Below the pieces are notes generated by a model. That model saw only the letters and a program-made list of their open reading frames with translations, did not search any database and was not told the origin of the DNA. DNA of 64,000 bases from Cryoendolithus antarcticus (Eukaryota > Ascomycota > Dothideomycetes > Cladosporiales > Cladosporiaceae): NCBI GenBank assembly GCA_002077065.1, contig NAJO01000021.1:496001-560000 (forward strand), given 5' to 3'. Shown one piece after another: positions 43,268 to 54,456 of the stretch (positions are counted from its first letter, which is position 1; each line of letters opens with the position of its first letter). Made by a program: the position numbers and the translations under genes.

Positions 43268-44561
43268 CTGTAAGTCGCGCAGGCAGTGTCAATTAGACGT
43301 CCCGAGAGATTGTGTGCCGTAGGTGGGCGCAAATCATGATGTGAGGTCGCCACGGTTCTCAAGTAGACCGTGCATCGCATGTCAAGGGCTGGAGCAGCGT
43401 AGCGCAGCTCATGGCAGCAGGCAATGGCGGCCAGAGTGGAGCCTATCGCCACAAGCGGCGGTTCCCAGAACAAACTTGCTCGCTGGGGTAGACTTGCTCC
43501 TCCATTGGCGAGCAACGAGGAGTGGCGCTGTGGCTAAATCGAACAAAGTGACGAAGAATCGTTGACTCCGAAGCAACCACATGAGCGCCATTGATACACA
43601 GAACTCGCGTAGCCTGCACGCATCAGGATACAATCCGGCCTGGCTACCCGTGACGGTCATGGCGGGGAATCGGCTGTTGCATGCATGCATAGCACTGAAG
43701 ATAAAGTGAGTGAGTACAGTGTGCGTGACAGATGGGTCAACGGCAGCGGTCGTCGAAGTTGTACCGGTGACTCGGGTGTTGGCAAAGCGCATTTGCGACG
43801 CATCGTATGCAGCTGGTAACGCCACCAGAGGCCGTTTCGGTAGAGTTGCATGAACCGTCGCATATGCTCACGCGCTTCTTTGCGGTGTACGAAGTCGTGA
43901 AGTACGATCTATGATCTCTGCGTCTCCCACGGCCGAACATTGACAAAGCTCCTACTACGTAACTTCTCGACAACATAAAACCACTGTCGTTCCGTTTCTG
44001 GGAGACTTCACCATTGAGTGCAGACGCATTAGCAAGTCTGCCGTCTCCCAAAGGCACAGAGTATATCGCGTAAGATCAATTCTTGCAGGTGCGCTTGCAA
44101 TAGATAAGGAGCATTGAGACTCTTGGAGAAGCGGACAAAACGACAGTCAGTAGCTCATGCTGTCATTGGCCTCCAAGACAGCTTCGGTCCGGCCGCTTGG
44201 GATTCCCAAGACATCAGGCAATCGCGGCTCGCTCGTCCATCTGTGAGAACAATCGTGCTTCAAATACATATTATTGATGTCGCTGAACGGTGCTGGCGAT
44301 TCCCGTAAGCGTGTACCAGACAGCATGGATCTGCACTGGCTGTTTTCGAGATATTGAACGACTGCATCATGAGTTCGATGTCTCTCTCATCGGGCATCTA
44401 GTGATCATATTGACAAGGACATCCTCATCGCAATGCAGCTTCTCTCTCGCAACGGTCCCGCAGTTCCACCTGCATTACCATGACGCATTTCACAGACGCG
44501 CATGCGATGTTATGAAAATCTAAATGCAGGCTCTCGTTCGAGCGAAGGCAGCCCAAGCGAG
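43268..44561. other. region holding unresolved 5' exon(s); otherwise no gene
   Basis: 43268-43825 probably contains the start of the multi-pass membrane gene on the minus strand. 43826-44561 shows nothing supported. Confidence 0.4.
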
Positions 44562-45976
44562 TCAGCGCGGATGAGCAGGCGGAAATGCATACCGTGGCTT
44601 GCTCTGCCTCAGAAGCACAGGAGGTCGTGGAAGGTCCGGTATGTCAATCACGTCCGAGAATTCTGTGTTCAGCACGCTTCGAAGCTGTTCCGCGCACTCA
44701 ATGTGCCCGTCGCGATGGAGCATGACTACACCACTGAGGAAGTCTTGGTGCGCCCGCTTTCTGCGTCCACGCGACGCAGCGTGCAATGATTCGCGATGCT
44801 CCTGAGATCTCTCGTCCGATCGATCGTGAACATATATCGACATCAGTGTTCGATACAACGGGCGAGCATCAGCTATCGTTGGGTGATGAAGCATCATGAC
44901 CCCGCTTCGCACATGCGTGCCTGGATTCGCTCCTAGCTGAGCGCATGCCGCTAAGAAATCATCAAACCGCTCAGGCGAGACTTTGTGACCGCTGATTAAG
45001 GCATCATATATGGAGAGGCGCGCCGTATTAAGTGACATCAAGGCCATATGAGTCCGGTGGCGGATACCGTGCCCAACCAACGCGTGGGCTCGTAGATACA
45101 TGTCCAGGGCCAATCCACCAGATTTCGTGCTTGTTCCAGTCCACAGTGCTTCGTTGATCATAGCCCGCAGTAGTCGACCTTTCCAGTCATAGACCGCAAA
45201 TCGTTCACGCCCAAAACGTTCCTTCCCCATGGAGTTGGGATTCAAGCGTCCTGACAGCTTCTCATCGATCTGAAGCCAGTCTCATAGGATATCTTCTCGG
45301 CCTCACGCTATGGCAAGCTCGACTATGATGTCTTTAAATTCCTGGTGGTCCGTATGTCCCTCCCGTCGATGAGCTTCACTAGACCATAGCCACCTAAGCG
45401 CGCGTGTGCCTGCTCGCTCACAGACAAGTCGGCCAAGCCGGTCTTCCGACAATCTCTCATCCAATCTAGAGTAGGGTCGTAGGCACAGTGAGGCGATGTC
45501 CAGATCAATGATCCTCTACTCTGGTACGCTTCGAGTAAGTCCAAAGGATTGCATCTTGCAACGTCCAATGTTGCCGTTGCCTCCTGGAGGTAAATCGAAG
45601 GCTTCAACGCAAGGTGTCGCCTTTTGGAGCCCGGTTCTGGAGTTACAGGAGCCGTGAAGATTTTCTTGAAGGATGGCGACGAACGCGTGGGAATAGGAGG
45701 GTAGCTAACATCTGTGCGCTTCTCAGTCTTACTGGTGTGTTGGGCATGGAATCCGCGGCAGCCGAAATTGATTGCTGCATAACGGAGGTTGAGAAATGGG
45801 CCACTAGACAATCGAGAGGAGGTCACTTGGTGCAGTAGAGTGGCGAGAGACCCTATTCTGAGCACCTCGACAGCATGGCATTGGATCAAGCGCATACTCG
45901 ACAAGCCAGGAGTGGCCAGCGCAACGGTACGAAAGACCGCAGTGGACCCCTTCGTGAGTGGCAACGGAGAGGACAT
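44562..45976 (-). pseudogene. probable broken mitochondrial-type (PPR-like?) protein gene
   Basis: A frame from ATG 45976 encodes an Arg/Ser-rich N-terminus, then HLALKPSIYLQEATATL, LDLLEAYQSRGSLIWTS and LGGYGLVKLIDGRDIRTT. At about 45338-45348 the sense continues in another frame (EFKDIIVELAIA), as if one base were lost. In that frame TGA occurs at 45305-45303 and 45284-45282, and the frame then runs open through DEKLSGRLNPNSMGKERFG to a stop at 44562. Both TGAs could be CGA to TGA changes. The C-terminal part (KGRLLRAMINEALW, YLRAHALVGHGI) resembles helical-repeat mitochondrial proteins, a tentative call. An intact alternative exists: a phase-0 intron 45270-45379 (GTGAAG..CTTCAG, 110 bp) would skip all lesions, but its donor and branch site are weak. 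Confidence 0.5.
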
Positions 45977-46261
45977 GACGGCGCAAGAACTGTACTTTAA
46001 TATGATACCTGTCCGATATGTCTCCTGTTCTAAGCGAACATGTCGTGTTACCCGAACACCACTCCCGCTTAGTCACCACTCCGTCACATGTGATGTAGAT
46101 TCACTGTACTGCCAACACCTTATGCAGCCGAACACAAGCCGCGTACTTCTCTGCTCAGCGTGACCACCTATCGCCTACCGGTCTCCACTACCCTTCCAGT
46201 CACCATAGCCAGGTCATCTCTCTGGACCCCCTCCCCCCTCCCCCCTCCCCCCACCGCCACG
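45977..46261. promoter_or_regulatory. divergent promoter with a G-quadruplex motif next to Kin17
   Basis: 285 bp between two start codons. Bases 46227-46252 consist of four C runs (5, 6, 6, 6) separated by single T, so the minus strand carries four G runs with one-base loops, ending 9 bp before the Kin17 ATG. Confidence 0.7.
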
Positions 46262-47293
46262 ATGCCCAAAGCCGAAGCCGGTTCCACCAAACACATCGCC
46301 AACAAAATGAAAGCCAAAGGCCTCCAACGCCTACGATGGTACTGCCAAATCTGCGCCAAGCAATGCCGTGACGAGAACGGCTTCAAGCAGCACACCCTCT
46401 CCGAATCCCACGTCCGCGCCCTGTCAATCGTAGGCGAAGACCCCAAAAAGTACATCAACCAGTACTCCGACCAGTTCCGCCGCGACTTCTTGCAGCTCCT
46501 CAAAACTTCACATGGAGAGAAGAAGGTGAGCATGAATGGGTTCTACCAGGAGTATATCAGGGATAAGGAGCATGTGCATATGAATAGTACGAAGTGGCCG
46601 AGTTTGACGGAGTTTGCGAAGTTTCTTGGACGGGAGGGGCTGTGTCGGGTCAGCGAGGAAGGGGAACGCGGGTTGGAGATCAGTTTCGTGGATGACTCGG
46701 CGGATGCTATCGCACGAAGGGAGGGGGTGAAGAAGATGGAGAGGATGGCGAAGGGGGATGAGACGCTTGAGAGCCGGTTGCTGGAACAGCAGGTGAAGAG
46801 AGCAAGGGAAATGGCGAAGGTGAGGGAGAGAGAGGAAGAGGGGAGGCCTAAGATTGCGATGAAGGAGATTGTGGTTGAGCCGGTGAAGGTCAGCTTGAGT
46901 TTGGCTGCAAAGGCTGCGCCGCAGAAAGTGGAGGTACTCGCGGAGCCTGCGCCAGATGCGGCGGTGGCGATCGACACGTTCTCGACTGCGGATGCTGCAG
47001 CAATTCCTGCAGATGTAGCACAGCCGCTGGCAGAGTCTGCCGACACATCAGCAACCCCAGCGCCAATATCCGCAGCACCACCCAAGAACTCACTTGGTGG
47101 TCTAGCGAAGAAGTCCAACCCTCTTATGGGCGGCAGCAAGAGAAATGCACTCTCTGGCAAGTCCTCCGCCGCTCCGATGGCGCCAGCAAAGAAGATGAGC
47201 AATGCTGAGCGCATCATGAAGGAGGAGCTTGAGCGGAAGCGGTTGCAGGATGCGCGTGGTATGCCAGGGGCGAAGAGGCAGAGACTAGGATGA
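46262..47293 (+). CDS. Kin17/Rts2-like C2H2 zinc-finger DNA/RNA-binding protein
   Basis: Intronless, 343 residues. The N-terminus AEAGSTKHIANKMKAKGLQR precedes a C2H2 finger (about residues 26-50, WYCQICAKQCRDENGFKQH). The Kin17 winged-helix domain follows with EDPKKYINQYSDQFRRDF, FYQEYIRDKEHVHMNST and WPSLTEFAKFLGREG. The block KMERMAKGDETLE is also characteristic. The C-terminal third is Ala/Pro/Lys-rich and ends with a basic nuclear-signal-like tail (ERIMKEELERKRLQ). It lacks the KOW domains of animal Kin17, as fungal versions commonly do. Known roles in the family are DNA replication, damage response and splicing; this protein's role is inferred. It is convergent with the methyltransferase gene. 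Confidence 0.92.
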   Translation: MPKAEAGSTKHIANKMKAKGLQRLRWYCQICAKQCRDENGFKQHTLSESHVRALSIVGEDPKKYINQYSDQFRRDFLQLLKTSHGEKKVSMNGFYQEYIRDKEHVHMNSTKWPSLTEFAKFLGREGLCRVSEEGERGLEISFVDDSADAIARREGVKKMERMAKGDETLESRLLEQQVKRAREMAKVREREEEGRPKIAMKEIVVEPVKVSLSLAAKAAPQKVEVLAEPAPDAAVAIDTFSTADAAAIPADVAQPLAESADTSATPAPISAAPPKNSLGGLAKKSNPLMGGSKRNALSGKSSAAPMAPAKKMSNAERIMKEELERKRLQDARGMPGAKRQRLG

Positions 47294-47497
47294 TTGGCCC
47301 GGGAGAAACGAGGAGATGGATTGACTTGACTTGACTTTAGCGTGGCATTACGGGCGTGAAAGGAAGGGAAGGGGAATATGATACCCAGCTCGACGACTCG
47401 TCAGCTATGCAGCTTTCCTGCGCGCTGCAGCTATACACATCTATACGCGGCTTTCGCTCGCACACCTCGCTTCGCCAGCCCAATTTTCTCATCTCAC

Positions 47498-48688
47498 TCA
47501 ACTCTCCGCAGGTTTCTCAAACAAATAATGCCCAACTCCCCACTCCTCCCCTCCCCCCCAAGCAAACAACTCCGCACAGGCCAAATAAAAAACCTGCCAC
47601 CTATGAAACCACCTCAACGCCTCACCCTTCCCATAAGTCCCCTCGAGACTCCCCCAGATCTCCCCTTTCGCTTTCGAGAACTTCTCAAACCACTGCTCGC
47701 AAGTCCTCGCATAGTGCTTGCCGTTCACCCACCACTGCTGCTGGATCTTCAAGTCGCGCTGGAAGTATAGTAGTAAGTCGAGCGAGGGCATAGTGCCGCC
47801 AGTGAAGAAGTGCTCGGTCATCCAGCCGGAGTCGAAGTCGTAGGGCGTGGATTTGTGGGCGAAGATGTGGACGAATAGTTTTCCGGAGGGTTTGAGCAGG
47901 GTGGAGACTTTGGACATTAGCAGTTCGTAGTTTTTCATGTGTTCGAAGAGCTCGATGCTGAGAACTCTGTCGAAGGTTCCCTCGAGGGGCGTGGAGGTGA
48001 AGATTTCGGTGGAAATGTCGCCTGTCAGGACTGTGAGGTTTATGAGGTTGAGGCGGGAGGCTTGGGAGTCGATATGCTGTTTTTGCGTGCGCGAGTTGGA
48101 AAAGGCTGTTATTTGCGAAGAGGGGAAGCGGGCGGCGAGGTAGAGGGATAGGGATCCCCAGCCGCATCTGCGTAGTTTGTCAGTCTGTATTCATCTAGGA
48201 TCAAGGGTGGCGAGGGCATTACCCAAGGTCAAAGATCTTCATTCCATCTTTCAACTGCGCTCGCTCGACATACAAGTCCAGCATCGCCTCCTCTGCTTCT
48301 GCCAACGATTCCTTGCCAGTTGGGTAGTAGCAAGCTGAGTACTTCATCCGTGGTCCCAGAGCAGCAACGAGAACTTCAGTCCCGACTTCGTAGTGCTGTT
48401 TGTTGGCATCGTCGGTGTTGATAGCTATAGGTCGTGTCCGGAGGAGATCGACATATCGCATCTTCGTATCCAGCGCACTTGTCAAGGACGTGCTAGCTAT
48501 CGTGTTGATACGTTCCTGTAGCTGCGCGCGAATTCCTCGCCGCAGGAGGAATGTTGGGAGGTACCCGCCATCGACGACCGTCTCGATGATCCCATCTGGA
48601 GAATGTCAGCGATTGTATATCCATGATTGAAAGGACAGATGTGCCAACCATAGTAGCTCATCGCTTCCGCAGTCCAGCGAATTGCGTC
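47498..48688 (-). CDS. CMAS-like SAM-dependent methyltransferase, 5' exon unresolved
   Basis: Exons 48688-48649, 48595-48223 and 48167-47498; introns 48596-48648 (GTTGGC..CCAG) and 48168-48222 (GTAATG..GCAG). 360 residues from the first visible exon. The cyclopropane-fatty-acid-synthase-like fold has FDLGCGWGSLSLYLA (SAM motif I), TAFSNSRTQKQHID, FDRVLSIELFEHMKNY and LFVHIFAHKSTPYDFDSGW. Eukaryotic members resemble coclaurine N-methyltransferase and methylate small amines or lipids. The first exon's frame (DAIRWTAEAMSYY) begins after an acceptor-like TTGCAG and has an internal ATG at 48661; either translation starts there or a short upstream exon is missing from my model. Substrate unknown. 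Confidence 0.82.
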
Positions 48689-49312
48689 CTGCAATTATTC
48701 TGTCGAGTCGACCGAGTTGCTATGCCACTACGGACTGTGTAAGATTCTTGAATAAACGAGCAAGGCGCGACAGTGGGTTTCTGAAATCGCTCGTCCGACT
48801 GAATCCTAAATTTTTGAATGTACTGAGGTGCAAGCTTGTGGATCAAATTGTCGTATCTTAACTTGTACGATGCGAAATGCATCTGGTACCTGCATCTGTT
48901 CGGGTCAAATTCCACGCAGAGCCCGACGTCACAAATTGCCGAATCAGGCTACGGCAGCGAGGTCTTCTGGGTCCTCAAAGGTAATGCGAGAGCCGGAGAT
49001 CCGTGATCGGTCTTGAGCATATTATGCATGAGCAAGCTATACATGACTTGGAAAGATGCTGATCATGAGATGTATCTTGTACTTGAGCTCGTATTGTTCG
49101 GGTTGGAGCTCACAGTCAAGCACTACTAAACAGCACAGTACAACACAATCGCAATACTGTAAGCACCAAACCAAAAGCCTGCCCCCGTCATCCCATCATC
49201 AACCGAAGCCCTTCGCACTCAGTCGTGGTATCATCTCGTTGCCTTGCCCTCATGTTCCAATCATCAAAATCGTTCCCCAACGCCATCTACGCCAAGCCCA
49301 CAATGGCCCCAT
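48689..49312. other. intergenic; may hold a short 5' exon of the methyltransferase gene
   Basis: No gene supported. A minus-strand frame at 48658-48915 overlaps the methyltransferase exon 1 in another register and was not accepted. Confidence 0.4.
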
Positions 49313-51772
49313 CTACCACCGACTAGTATTACTCCTCCCCAGCCCCGGTCTCGCCGGTGGTCCCATACTGCCCACTGCCTTCCTGACCGGACTCCCTAGG
49401 CTCCTGTCCTGCACAGGTGCCTGCCCTCCAATCTTGCCGAAGTCCTGGAACAGATCAATGCCCTCCTCGCTCGGGCCGTCGCTCGGCAACTCCACACCGA
49501 ACAGGTCTTCCAGCACTTTGCCCTCCGCGCCAGCACTGGTATGAGGCCGAGGCATCTCGTTCTCCCCGCCAAACTCGGCCCAGAAGTTATCTGCGGACGA
49601 GGTCGATAGGAGCTCCGACGCTGTGCGGGAGTGCTTCAGAGGTGAGCCAAGCTTGCTGAAGTTGGCCTGCTTCGTGAAGAACGGGGAGGGGGAGAAGATA
49701 GTTTCGTGAGGGAGAGCGAGGGTAGGGTTGCTGTTGTTCTGCTTGGCAGAGCCGGTGATGTCGGCAAGTATGCCCGTGCTTGTGGCTGCGCGGGCGAGCG
49801 AGGGACCTGAAAAGGGCTGTTAGGATGCGTACGATTTTAGTGGCTTCGTGTAGGACTCACGTCTGTTAGACTTCTTCTCCGGCGACCCGCGAGCCGTCAG
49901 ATCTTCCTCAGGCTCATCAAGGTACACATCGAAGAGCTTCGAGATGCGCTGCGTGTTCGCAGTTCCTGGCGTACCCTCGAACGCTGGCTTCCACGGCGTC
50001 CTCGCAGTCTTGTACGGTGATCTGAATGGTGTGAAGCCGTTGGTACTGAGATCCTCTCCTAGATTGAATGCTGGTGACCATGACACACCTTCAGGTAGCG
50101 GACTGAGTGCCTTGGCAGGCGAGCCGAGCAATGCCTTGATGCGGTCTCTGTGATTACGCAAATTGGTATTCGGAGATGCTGATGGTGGAGGCTTAGTCGG
50201 CCGCCTAAAGACCACTGCAGGAGTCAGAGGGTTATCTACATGCGTCGGCGAGGACAGATAATGCGAAGTCGGTCCACGCCTGTCCTTGCTGGGGCTGTCG
50301 AATGATGAGCTGCGGATGCGGGCGATCTCCTCCTCTGCGCGACCCTTCCTGATCCGCGTCCTGCTCATGTCTGCTTCGGATGTGAGCTGATGGGCTGCCC
50401 CGCGTGCTACGGACGACTCGATGGACGACCAGTACCCGCTGTCGTTCAGCCCAGAGAACTTCTGCCTCCTGCCGCCTGATCGACTATTCGAGGGGAAGCG
50501 GGGCATGGGTGGTGGCGTATCGTCACGCTCCGGCCCACTGGGCATTGGAGGTGGCGAAGAACCGAGCTCCTCCGGTGGAGGCGAGGATCGCAATGGTGCA
50601 GGTGGTGGTGGCATCGCCATCGTATCTGTGTCATCTTCCTGCAGAGCTGGATCTGATGCTGGGATGGTACCATCAGAAGACAGCTCAGTCTCATCTGGAA
50701 ATTTGGCTGTGTCGATTGCCTTGGGTGTCTCCTTCTTGAGTGGGTTGGGTGCAAGAGTGAACTGCACAATAGCTGGCACACCCGATGGCCTGAACCCTGT
50801 GATGTCCGAGGGCAGGCTGTGAATGTACTGCGATACGTCGGTGTTGCGACGCATTGGATTCTTCTTGTCTTGCAAGAATGGACGCTCCTGACCGGGCACG
50901 ATCGTCCAATAGCTGCCTTTTCCTGGATCATCTTTAGGCCGGTCCTGCTTGACGAAGCTCTTGTTAAGACTCAGGTTATGCCGAATGCTATTCTGCCATC
51001 CGCTGTCCTCCATGCGGTAGAACGCAAAGTGATCAGAGATCCACTTGTAGATCTGTGCAAGTGTGAGACGTCGGTGCTGGGCTCTCAAGATGGCCATGCC
51101 GATCATGATGGCGTAGCTGTACGTTGGCTTCCCTCCATCATCGGCAATGTGCGGCATTTCACTTGGGTCAGGCAGCTCGAATGGCTCGTCTTCCTCAAAT
51201 CGCTGCTTCAACTTCTTCGCGTTGCGGTCTCCCAATGGAGTGCAGTCAGAGGTTCGCTTCATCGGACCCTTGTAGCCGTAGTCATTGTCCGAGTACGGAG
51301 CCATGATCAAATCGCCGAATGACGCGGCGGATTGCGGCAAGTTCTCCTTGTCGTACGTCCTACTGAAGCTGTCAGTACAAGCATTCGTGATTGACGCGTC
51401 TTTATCCGCTGGGACGCGTCAAATGCTTTGATATTCTAGGAGCACCTACTGTGTAACTGGGAAGGATGCGTATAGTGCCTTCTGTGGCGGCGGCGCAACC
51501 TGTTGATACATGTGGTAGAATCCTCCATTCTTCTGGGGCGAGTCGGTGTATTCATGACGCGTCGGTGGTGGGATGCGGAAATCCTGAAGTGCGTGGAAAG
51601 GTCTCGGCGGGGAGCTGTCCACCTTTGTGGGTGATGATCCGTTACCAGTGGCTGATGGTGGCTCCATGGCCAGGTTCGCGTGGTTCGAAGGTGATCGCAA
51701 TGCTTCGAGCAGGGCTGATTCGACTTCATGCATGCCCGACGCGTCTATTGCTAGTGGGTGGTGAGTCGCCAT
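49313..51772 (-). CDS. forkhead transcription factor (Fkh2/Sep1-like)
   Basis: Exons 51772-51450, 51359-49861 and 49806-49313; introns 51360-51449 (GTAGGT..CAGTAG) and 49807-49860 (GTGAGT, CCTAAC branch, TTTCAG); 771 residues. The winged-helix domain starts [20 protein letters not shown] and contains [18 protein letters not shown] and [18 protein letters not shown] (recognition helix). It finishes [13 protein letters not shown]. No FHA domain is visible, closer to Sep1/Hcm1 than Fkh2. Long Ser/Pro-rich flanks contain many SP/TP sites, fitting cyclin-dependent kinase control. A KEN motif lies just after the first splice junction. Such factors drive periodic transcription in mitosis and septation; target genes are not readable here. 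Intact. Confidence 0.9.
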
Positions 51773-52905
51773 GGTCGGCGCCGTCGTCGACGCGTTTCGA
51801 AAGGCTCTGTATGGCCGGAGTTGAGCTCCTTCTCGTGATTGGCGTGTTACGATAGCTCTCTGACGATGCTCTACGGATATCGATGCTGCGTGTCGAAGTG
51901 TCGTCGTGGTGGGCTCAGCTTCGCGCTGGCAAGCATGAGATGGCGAAGCTGGGTGGAAGGTGCGGTGTCGACGAGGGCTCACAACTTGAAAGCATGATCA
52001 GCGGAATGTCTTGTACGTTTAATCTTCATCGACTGCCGTCCCAGTCATGTCCGACGTGCGAAACGCCTTGCTTCGAGGTGCGAGCGCACGGCCACACGCT
52101 TGTACCGGCGATCGACACTGCGGCGGGACTTACCTGGAGAGGACCGAGATTCTTCACAGCACCGTTCTCAACGACGCGACCTCATGAACAGTAGTATGTC
52201 GTTCTCGACGGTCCCAGGATGTGAGACAATGTCTGGAATAGAAGTTGGACGACACAAGGCGAGACGCGACGCTGGAAGCTCGAGGTCACGAACTGTCGTG
52301 CCGCTTGGAGGTGGGGCTTGTCCTTGCACGCCTTGCTTGCCGACGCGTTTTCAGCCCGCGGCAGCCAATCGTGCCCCGCCAACGGAAGACCTTGTAGAAT
52401 CTAGGCGCCCTTGGTGTTGCAACCAGACCTTCAGTGACGAGCCGACGATTATCGGAAAGAGCACGCAACCGAGCACTCGTTTGTAATGCCAATGGACATA
52501 GCTGTCCCATCGTCAGAGACTCTTCCACCATTGTCTTGCCCATAATCAAACGGCCCCAAACCTTACGCAGCGGGACACTGACACGCTAGCACGCCTCGTC
52601 AGCTGACGTTGTGCTTCCTTCTTGTCTACCTTTATCTACACTTATTCCACCACAAGACTGGCTGAGCTCACCATCAACCTTACAATATGTTGTAGGTCTC
52701 CATGAGACTGGTCTGTCACGTTACCTGTCCGGCATGTTATAGCTGCTCGACCTATCCGGAAGTAACGTTCTTATATGTCACCAGACAGTGATAAGGATCT
52801 GGGGAGATCCTTGAACATCTACAAAGCGAGTATGCGCACGAAGTGATGGAAGGTGAAGAAGCTCGGGTGCTCGACGAGCAAACTCAAACTACTGAGCCGT
52901 CACGA
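51773..52905. other. forkhead promoter and Zn2Cys6 3' flank
   Basis: 1.1 kb without a supported gene. Frames upstream of the forkhead start in its register lack a better ATG. Confidence 0.45.
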
Positions 52906-54456
52906 TCACAACGCCGCAGTAGACGCAGCGTCCGCGTTATCAACGAAGCTGGCATCAAGCCAGCTTGACCGCTCCACGCCGCTGCCATACTTACCCGCTT
53001 GTTCTGCGACCTGTTCCAAAGCCATCTTGGCGCCATTATCATGCAACTGAGCCTCTTCGTAGGACTCCCAGATTGTCAGATCGTTGACCGCCCGCAGCAT
53101 TGCCTGCGGCTTGTGCCAGCCTTCAAGCTTTTGCAAACACGCAAGGAGTCTTGTGCCTCGCTGGCGTAAGCTGATCTGTGTTGTCTTCAGTACCAAAAGG
53201 AACAGTGACGGCCCTAGACCGACATCGACAGAGAAGCAGCGTTCGGCCGGGCGCAATTTCAGCGCTTGCTCAGCCCATAGCAACAGCTGGTCACCCGCTC
53301 CGTCGAAAGGCTTCCGGAGGTCGATTTCGTGAAAGCTCTCTTCTAGCAGCAGCTGCAAAATCCGGTGGTGGATCTTGAACACGCACAGAGCGGCTTCCTC
53401 TTTTCTGCTACGCATCTTGGACAATCGCGTCACGTTTGTCTCGAGGCAAGCCAATGCCGACGACCATTTCTGGAAGCTCGCTCTGGTAGCCCGCCTTCGC
53501 ACAATGACGTGCCTTGGCACCTCAAACATCTGCTTGGATTTGTGAGGAGCGCTCTGTATGAGATCGACGAGCGCCGAGCTCTGTATTTGCACCAGGTAGC
53601 GTTGGGCCTGCTGAAGGTTGGCGAACTCAACTGGAAGGGTCGATCCCACGCCTCCGTTCTTGCGCGACACAGCAAGCAGTGGTAGCCGTGAGTCGTCAAA
53701 CGTAGTGGCGTGGAGATCGAACGCGCGGAACACTTCCCCAATTTCTTCGAGCTCGTCGTCTCGTCGGTGACCGGCAGGACGGCATACCACCTCTTGCTGC
53801 CAGGCACGCACCAGGGTGGACCCATGATCGACGTGCTTAGTGGCTTGTCCGCAGTCTCCGCGCATGAGATCGCAGCAGACCAGCGCAGCGCACGAGAACA
53901 GCACATCAGCTCTGGAGGGTTTGTCGTTCTGCTCAATATACACACGCAAAGCAGCTATGGCCGTGTTGTACAGCTGCAAAGATCCAATGCCTCTGGCAAC
54001 CTTAGTTTCTACAGTATCAATACAATGCGGATCGATACTGAAGTCAAGGTGCGTGGCGCTCAGCGCTAGGACAGCTGACCGGACAGTAGGCGTAGCGTAG
54101 CACCGTTGCGCAACACTATAGGTCCAGAAGTCGGAGATTACGAATTCGAAGAGACCTGATGCAACCACACTGGTATAATGATGCAGCGCTTGGCGTTCGG
54201 TACTTGAGAGACTACTCTCGGCGTGCCACAGGAGGCTGTTCGCCGGCGCAGCTGGTCCGGATGTGGCATGGTGGACCGACGCATGCGGCTCACGTCCGCG
54301 ATATTGACACTGCCAATTGCCCTGTACACACCGATTGCATGCGGGCATCTTCTCGTCACACTTCAACCGGCGTTGGCGACAGACTAGACATCCTTTCGCC
54401 GACCTTGGCGCAAAGCATTTTCGACGCGGCTCCGATGCTCCCACGTTGCGGATCAT
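52906..54456 (-). CDS. Zn2Cys6 transcription factor
   Basis: Intronless, 516 residues from ATG 54456 (MIRNVGASEPRRK). The zinc cluster is complete near residues 21-50 (KGCLVCRQRRLKCDEK, PACNRC, WQCQYRG). The helical regulatory domain follows, with FEFVISDFWTYSVAQR and LALSATHLDFS. The frame is open upstream to 54639 but that extension is not protein-like. It is divergent from the secreted aspartic protease gene with 670 bp between starts, so control of that protease is a reasonable but unproven guess. Intact. Confidence 0.85.
   Translation of the reverse strand: MIRNVGASEPRRKCFAPRSAKGCLVCRQRRLKCDEKMPACNRCVQGNWQCQYRGREPHASVHHATSGPAAPANSLLWHAESSLSSTERQALHHYTSVVASGLFEFVISDFWTYSVAQRCYATPTVRSAVLALSATHLDFSIDPHCIDTVETKVARGIGSLQLYNTAIAALRVYIEQNDKPSRADVLFSCAALVCCDLMRGDCGQATKHVDHGSTLVRAWQQEVVCRPAGHRRDDELEEIGEVFRAFDLHATTFDDSRLPLLAVSRKNGGVGSTLPVEFANLQQAQRYLVQIQSSALVDLIQSAPHKSKQMFEVPRHVIVRRRATRASFQKWSSALACLETNVTRLSKMRSRKEEAALCVFKIHHRILQLLLEESFHEIDLRKPFDGAGDQLLLWAEQALKLRPAERCFSVDVGLGPSLFLLVLKTTQISLRQRGTRLLACLQKLEGWHKPQAMLRAVNDLTIWESYEEAQLHDNGAKMALEQVAEQAGKYGSGVERSSWLDASFVDNADAASTAAL

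Noticed and set aside
46543..47217. 224-residue hydrophobic-looking frame antisense to Kin17
   Set aside because: Produced by the Ala/Lys-rich codons of Kin17 read backwards.
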